9,920 nucleotides of DNA, taken from contig NZ_DBDF01000027.1 in NCBI RefSeq assembly GCF_002293435.1, positions 1-9,920 of the forward strand, in the 5' to 3' direction. A program made the translations under genes and the position numbers. Of this stretch, positions 6,429 to 9,920 are shown piece after piece (within the stretch, counting starts at the first letter, position 1; each line of letters opens with the position of its first letter). The notes under the pieces were generated by a model that saw only the letters and a list, made by a program, of their open reading frames with translations, did no database searches and had not been told where the DNA came from. Origin of the DNA: Bacteroides sp. UBA939 (GTDB lineage: Bacteria > Bacteroidota > Bacteroidia > Bacteroidales > Bacteroidaceae).

Positions 6429-7566
6429 GAAAACCTATCTCGTAACCGGCGCTGCCGGATTTATCGGCGCCAATTATATCAAGTATATCCTGGCAAAGCA
6501 TAATGACGCCAAGGTTGTTATACTTGATGCATTAACATACGCCGGTAACCTTGGAACCATCGCTAAAGACATTGATGATGAACGTTGTTTCTTTGTAAAA
6601 GGCAATATTTCCGACCGGACGCTTGCTGATGACCTGTTCGCCAAATTCAAATTTGACTATGTGGTGAACTTTGCTGCCGAAAGCCATGTAGACCGTAGCA
6701 TTGAAGACCCGCAGCTTTTTCTTGTGACCAATATTCTGGGAACGCAGAACTTGTTGGATGCGGCACGCCGCGCATGGGTCACCGGTAAGGATGAAAACGG
6801 TTATCCCGCCTGGCGTAAGGGAGTGCGTTACCATCAGGTTTCAACAGATGAAGTGTATGGTTCCTTAGGTGCCGAAGGCTACTTCACCGAACAAACTCCG
6901 CTGTGTCCGCATAGCCCTTACAGTGCGTCGAAGGCCAGTGCCGATATGGTGGTTATGGCTTATCACGACACGTATAAGATGCCGGTAACCATCACCCGTT
7001 GTTCCAATAACTATGGTCCGTATCATTTCCCTGAGAAACTTATTCCGCTGATTATCAAGAATATCCTTGAAGGAAAGAAACTTCCGGTATATGGCGATGG
7101 CAGTAACGTACGTGATTGGCTGTATGTGGAGGATCATTGCAAGGCTATTGATTTGGTGGTTCGCGAAGGTGTTGATGGTGAAGTTTACAATGTGGGCGGC
7201 CATAACGAGAAGACTAATCTTGAGATAGTGAAACTGACTATCGCTACGATTCATAGCCTGATGGAGAAACAACCGGAGTATCGTGAAGTTCTGAAAAAGA
7301 AGATAAAGACTGCCGATGCTCAGATTGATATCAGTTGGATTAACGACGACCTGATAACTTTCGTGAAAGACCGTCTTGGTCATGACCAACGTTATGCTAT
7401 CGACCCCGCGAAAATAAGCGATGCCTTAGGCTGGTATCCTGAAACTAAGTTCGAAGTTGGAATCGTAAAGACTATCGAGTGGTATCTGGATAATCAGATT
7501 TGGGTAGAGGAAGTTACCAGTGGGGATTATCAGCGCTACTATGAGAATATGTATGGGAAGAGGTGA
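6427..7566 (+). CDS. rfbB: dTDP-glucose 4,6-dehydratase
   Basis: Converts dTDP-glucose to dTDP-4-keto-6-deoxyglucose using bound NAD, the second step after RfbA. It is an extended short-chain dehydrogenase fold with the Rossmann motif TGAAGFIG (7-14), NFAAESHVDRS (81-91), the dehydratase signature STDEVYG (139-145, with Asp141 and Glu142), the catalytic YSASK (Tyr165, Lys169) and RCSNNYGPYHFPEK (191-204). At 379 residues it is somewhat longer than the roughly 355-residue enterobacterial enzyme. The extra length appears to sit near residues 117-133 and about 283-320, before the conserved RYAIDPAKI and GWYPET stretch. All catalytic residues are intact. The start lies within the last AATTCAT repeat. 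With only these two steps encoded here, the 4-keto sugar could go to rhamnose through RfbC/RfbD encoded elsewhere, or to another deoxysugar. Confidence 0.97.
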   Translation: MKTYLVTGAAGFIGANYIKYILAKHNDAKVVILDALTYAGNLGTIAKDIDDERCFFVKGNISDRTLADDLFAKFKFDYVVNFAAESHVDRSIEDPQLFLVTNILGTQNLLDAARRAWVTGKDENGYPAWRKGVRYHQVSTDEVYGSLGAEGYFTEQTPLCPHSPYSASKASADMVVMAYHDTYKMPVTITRCSNNYGPYHFPEKLIPLIIKNILEGKKLPVYGDGSNVRDWLYVEDHCKAIDLVVREGVDGEVYNVGGHNEKTNLEIVKLTIATIHSLMEKQPEYREVLKKKIKTADAQIDISWINDDLITFVKDRLGHDQRYAIDPAKISDALGWYPETKFEVGIVKTIEWYLDNQIWVEEVTSGDYQRYYENMYGKR

Positions 7567-7583
7567 TTATAAGTACAGGTATA

Positions 7584-7591
7584 TAGATTTG
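7584..7591 (+). promoter_or_regulatory. Candidate -7 element for the ATPase gene
   Basis: TAGATTTG fits TAnnTTTG and lies 62 bp before the ATPase ATG, 17 bp after the rfbB stop. No good TTTG is found 19-21 bp upstream, so the match is partial. The gene could instead be read through from rfbAB, since no terminator is visible in the 87-bp spacer. Confidence 0.3.
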
Positions 7592-7607
7592 GAAATACGG
7601 ATTATTA

Positions 7608-7658
7608 TTGCGTAATTTGCGTAACGTTAATAGTGTAACGCGAAAAGTGTAATATGAA
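7608..7658 (+). repeat. 14-bp tandem repeat running into the ATPase start codon
   Basis: Three consecutive 14-bp units, TTGCGTAACGTTAA (7617-7630), TAGTGTAACGCGAA (7631-7644) and AAGTGTAATATGAA (7645-7658), share the core GyGTAA with AA at the end. A partial 9-bp unit, TTGCGTAAT (7608-7616), precedes them. The last unit contains the ATG at 7654-7656. It could be a binding array for a regulator, possibly the ATPase itself, or a neutral tandem expansion. Confidence 0.65.
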
Positions 7659-8778
7659 AAAAGAAGTTGAAAATCCTTTCCTTGAGTACGGCTATGTCAG
7701 TCCGAAATACTTTTGCGACCGTGAACGGGAAACTATTGAGATAATTTCATCACTGAAAAACGGTAGAAACCTAACCCTCGTCTCCCCACGGCGTATGGGT
7801 AAAACGGGTCTGATAAAGAATGTTTTCTATAAACTTCGTGAGCAGCAACCCGATATCGTTACTCTCTATATGGACATTTTCCCAACGCAGAATATGGGAG
7901 AATTTGTCCGGTTGTTTGCCGGTACAGTACTTGGGCAGTTAGATTCTGCGCCACAGAAAGCAATGTCGCGCATTACCAAGTTTGTTAAAAGTATCCGTCC
8001 AATGTTTACATTAGACGAGTTTTCGGGTAAACCGCAGGTAACAATTGATGTGTCGCCAATGACTGAACAGGCTACACTCAAAGAGATTTTTGATTACCTT
8101 GCTTCCTCCGAACAACAGTGCTATATTGCCATTGACGAGTTTCAGCAGGTGACCGAATATCCTGAAAAAGGACTTGAAGCTGCACTTCGTTCCTATATTC
8201 AAGACCTGCCGAATGTCCATTTCATATTTTCCGGCAGTCGCCAACATGTGATGCAGGAGATGTTCCTTTCGGCAAAGCGTCCGTTCTACCAGAGTGCGCA
8301 TACCCTTTCCATCGGTAGTATCGACAAACATATATACTATGACTTTGCAGCGGAGTTTTTTGCCGGACGTAGCCTTTCCGAAGAGACTTTTTCATATATT
8401 TATGATACTTTCGGAGGACATACCTGGTATATTCAGGTTATCCTCAACCGCCTTTACGGTTATTGCAGGAAAGTAGATCTGTTGTTGGTGCAGCGTGCGA
8501 TAGAACAGATTATCGCTGAAAACATGTATGCCTACGAAACTCTTCTTGCAGCTTATCCGCAAGGTAGTATCAAGCTCTTGAAAGCAATAGCCAAAGCGGG
8601 TTCGGTGAAAGAAGTCAACTCCAGTGGATTCATTGCAGCGAACCGTCTTAAGGCTGCCAGCAGTGTAAACGTTTCCCTTCGTAAACTCCTTGATAAGGAG
8701 TTAATCTATAAATCGATCGACGGCTACATGGTTTACGACCGGTTTATGGCAATCTGGCTCAAACAGTTACCTTATTAA
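7654..8778 (+). CDS. AAA+/STAND-like ATPase with C-terminal winged-helix-like region, role unknown
   Basis: Single-domain P-loop ATPase of 374 residues resembling the archaeal-type ATPase family (Pfam ATPase_2, PF01637). Motifs are an N-terminal FCDRERE (20-26), Walker A SPRRMGKT (44-51), Walker B YIAIDE (157-162, with Asp161 and Glu162), a sensor-like FSGSR (192-196) and GGHTWYIQ (254-261), the counterpart of the GG.P.y.q motif in this family. The last 75 residues (GSIKLLKAIAKAG...VSLRKLLDKELI...YMVYDRFMAIWL) look like a winged helix, often DNA-binding or oligomerising in these proteins. No membrane or signal segment is present. It follows rfbB by 87 bp, with no nuclease, protease or other effector gene beside it. 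Such genes are common in Bacteroides and uncharacterised; links to defence or regulation would be speculation. The start is supported by the following conserved NPF..YGYVSP.YF. Confidence 0.88.
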   Translation: MKKEVENPFLEYGYVSPKYFCDRERETIEIISSLKNGRNLTLVSPRRMGKTGLIKNVFYKLREQQPDIVTLYMDIFPTQNMGEFVRLFAGTVLGQLDSAPQKAMSRITKFVKSIRPMFTLDEFSGKPQVTIDVSPMTEQATLKEIFDYLASSEQQCYIAIDEFQQVTEYPEKGLEAALRSYIQDLPNVHFIFSGSRQHVMQEMFLSAKRPFYQSAHTLSIGSIDKHIYYDFAAEFFAGRSLSEETFSYIYDTFGGHTWYIQVILNRLYGYCRKVDLLLVQRAIEQIIAENMYAYETLLAAYPQGSIKLLKAIAKAGSVKEVNSSGFIAANRLKAASSVNVSLRKLLDKELIYKSIDGYMVYDRFMAIWLKQLPY

Positions 8779-8809
8779 TCTTCAGAAAACATAAGCAAGA
8801 CTATCGGCT

Positions 8810-8834
8810 TTAACTCCTTAACTCCTAACGGAGT
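8810..8834. terminator. Tandem TTAACTCC and small hairpin between convergent genes (weak terminator candidate)
   Basis: TTAACTCC is repeated directly at 8810-8817 and 8818-8825. The second copy's ACTCC (8821-8825) pairs with GGAGT (8830-8834) around a TAAC loop. The 5-bp stem lies midway between the convergent ATPase and menA stops, where a bidirectional terminator would be expected. It lacks a T-run on either side, so the call is weak. Confidence 0.3.
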
Positions 8835-8872
8835 GATAACTACTTTAGCTCCCGCAGTGTGAATAATGCAGG

Positions 8873-9778
8873 TTAGTGTAAGATTATTATCATACTGAGA
8901 ATTATCCCCATAAGCAGCATATTACGTGAAGTTTCACCTAATATGCTGTTTAGTTTCTTGCCACTTCGTATCTGCACCATTCGTTTCCAGGTGCGCACAT
9001 GGGCATAGAGATAGAAGAAAGGCAGGATGATGCCTGCCGGATTCCATCCCCAAGCGAACCGGAAACAAAGACAGGCGGCGATGATGCCGAGCCAGAGATA
9101 TAAGTACCTTCCGAAAGGTTCTCCAAAGCGGACGATAAGCGTACGTTTGCCGCTGAGGACATCCTGGTCACGGTCACGATAGTTGTTTACTACTAATAAG
9201 GTATCTATTACCAAGCCGCAGATAAGCGAAGCGACTATGACATCCGGCGTAATCGTGTAAGCCTGTACATAGTACGTACCGCCTACGGGGATAAATCCGA
9301 AGAATATAAGTACCAGCAAATCTCCCCAACCTTGATAGGAGAGGACGGTGGTGTACAGGAAAGCGAATACTACGCAGAACACTCCTAATGCAACCAGTTC
9401 CCATCCGCCGTGAGGAAATAGCCCCCAGCTATCGTATAAGATTCCGCAGCCGGCAAGGCAAGAGAACGTGACCGTGAGAATAATACCCAGTTTCATTGCA
9501 CCCGGTGTAATCCAGCCTTGGGCACAGGCGCGCTCCGGGCCGAGGCGGTCTTCGCGGTCGGTTCCTTTTAGATAATCGAACAAGTCGTTGATTAAGTTGG
9601 CGGCAATCTGCATACCACAGGCGAAAAGCAGGCACAGCAAAGCGGGCGTAACTCTAAGTTGCTCGTCGGTAAATGCCAGTGCGGTACCTACAAGTACCGG
9701 TATGATGGCTCCTGTCAATGTCTTGGGGCGGGCGGCGAGGAGCCATGCAGGGAATGAATTTTGCTTAATCTCTTTCAT
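8873..9778 (-). CDS. menA: 1,4-dihydroxy-2-naphthoate polyprenyltransferase
   Basis: Integral-membrane UbiA-superfamily enzyme attaching the polyprenyl chain to 1,4-dihydroxy-2-naphthoate, the penultimate step to menaquinone. It has 301 residues from the start used here. The N-terminal AWLLAARPKTL is typical of MenA. The two prenyl-diphosphate/Mg-binding aspartate regions are NLINDLFDYLKGTDREDR (about 61-78) and NNYRDRDQD (about 198-206), followed by GKRTL. Multiple hydrophobic helices span the rest. The frame opens at 9805, but I chose the Met at 9778 (MKEIKQNSF): a TAAGTTTG -7-like box (9820 to 9813) would start transcription near 9806, leaving almost no leader for the longer form and a normal leader of about 28 nt for this one. 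No other men gene is in view, so it stands apart from the rest of the pathway here. Confidence 0.95.
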   Translation of the reverse strand: MKEIKQNSFPAWLLAARPKTLTGAIIPVLVGTALAFTDEQLRVTPALLCLLFACGMQIAANLINDLFDYLKGTDREDRLGPERACAQGWITPGAMKLGIILTVTFSCLAGCGILYDSWGLFPHGGWELVALGVFCVVFAFLYTTVLSYQGWGDLLVLIFFGFIPVGGTYYVQAYTITPDVIVASLICGLVIDTLLVVNNYRDRDQDVLSGKRTLIVRFGEPFGRYLYLWLGIIAACLCFRFAWGWNPAGIILPFFYLYAHVRTWKRMVQIRSGKKLNSILGETSRNMLLMGIILSMIIILH

Positions 9779-9812
9779 CTGCTTAATCTTTAGTATATTC
9801 TGCATTTTCCGG

Positions 9813-9820
9813 CAAACTTA
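9813..9820 (-). promoter_or_regulatory. Candidate -7 element for menA
   Basis: On the minus strand TAAGTTTG matches TAnnTTTG and lies 34 bp upstream of the chosen ATG at 9778. No clear TTTG is visible at the expected -33 distance, so this is a one-box match. Confidence 0.4.
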
Positions 9821-9852
9821 CATAAATTCATTCGTATTTTATGTTGGTTGGA

Positions 9853-9873
9853 TAAAGAAAGCTATTTTCTTTA
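9853..9873. repeat. Perfect 8-bp inverted repeat upstream of menA
   Basis: TAAAGAAA (9853-9860) and TTTCTTTA (9866-9873) flank GCTAT. It is AT-only apart from one G/C pair per arm and lies in the non-coding stretch beyond the menA promoter region. It could be an operator for menA or for a gene beyond the right edge. No coding potential is seen in 9806-9920. Confidence 0.4.
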
Positions 9874-9920
9874 GAGGAAAAACCGGAGTTGTCATTCTGT
9901 CACTTTGTATTTTAAGTTGG

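Noticed and set aside
6865..7389. 174-codon minus-strand open frame
   Set aside because: It is antisense to the conserved core of rfbB and has no domain-like features or promoter.
7567..8872. The ATPase region as part of a defence island or mobile element
   Set aside because: No inverted-repeat ends, target duplication, transposase or effector gene is present, and base composition looks like that of the neighbours.

Overview
The window reads as ordinary chromosomal DNA from a Bacteroides-type member of the Bacteroidales. The protein sequences have a Bacteroides flavour, Shine-Dalgarno-like sites are lacking, spacers are AT-rich, and several genes are preceded by the Bacteroides -7 element TAnnTTTG. 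In two cases a TTTG -33 box lies 19-20 bp upstream. The genus is an inference; no species is claimed.

Layout from left to right. Positions 1-237 hold no gene: a strongly folded 42-nt element at the left edge, then a clean bidirectional terminator at 147-181. Two genes follow on the minus strand: a PiT-type phosphate transporter with a PhoU-like tail (238-2481) and, upstream of it, polyphosphate kinase ppk1 (2714-4786). The 232-bp spacer between them contains a 7-bp perfect hairpin and an imperfect ~31-bp tandem duplication. A YfcE/MJ0936-type metallophosphoesterase (4848-5339, plus) diverges from ppk1 through a 61-bp spacer with two interleaved, oppositely directed promoter-like elements. A complete Bacteroides-type promoter (5412-5442) then precedes rfbA-rfbB (5533-7566), the first two steps of dTDP-deoxysugar synthesis, without rfbC or rfbD. 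After 87 bp with a 14-bp tandem repeat comes an AAA+/STAND-like ATPase of unknown role (7654-8778). Convergent to it lies menA (8873-9778, minus), for menaquinone synthesis. The last 142 bp are non-coding.

Functionally, the left half is a plausible phosphate module: Pi uptake, polyphosphate synthesis and a small phosphoesterase of unknown substrate. The middle supplies dTDP-4-keto-6-deoxyglucose for surface glycans. The right end supplies the respiratory quinone. I see no mobile element, CRISPR array, tRNA or rRNA, and no convincing evidence of an undescribed multi-gene system. The least understood gene is the ATPase. The most distinctive non-coding features are the overlapping divergent promoters and several short repeats directly in front of start codons or within spacers.
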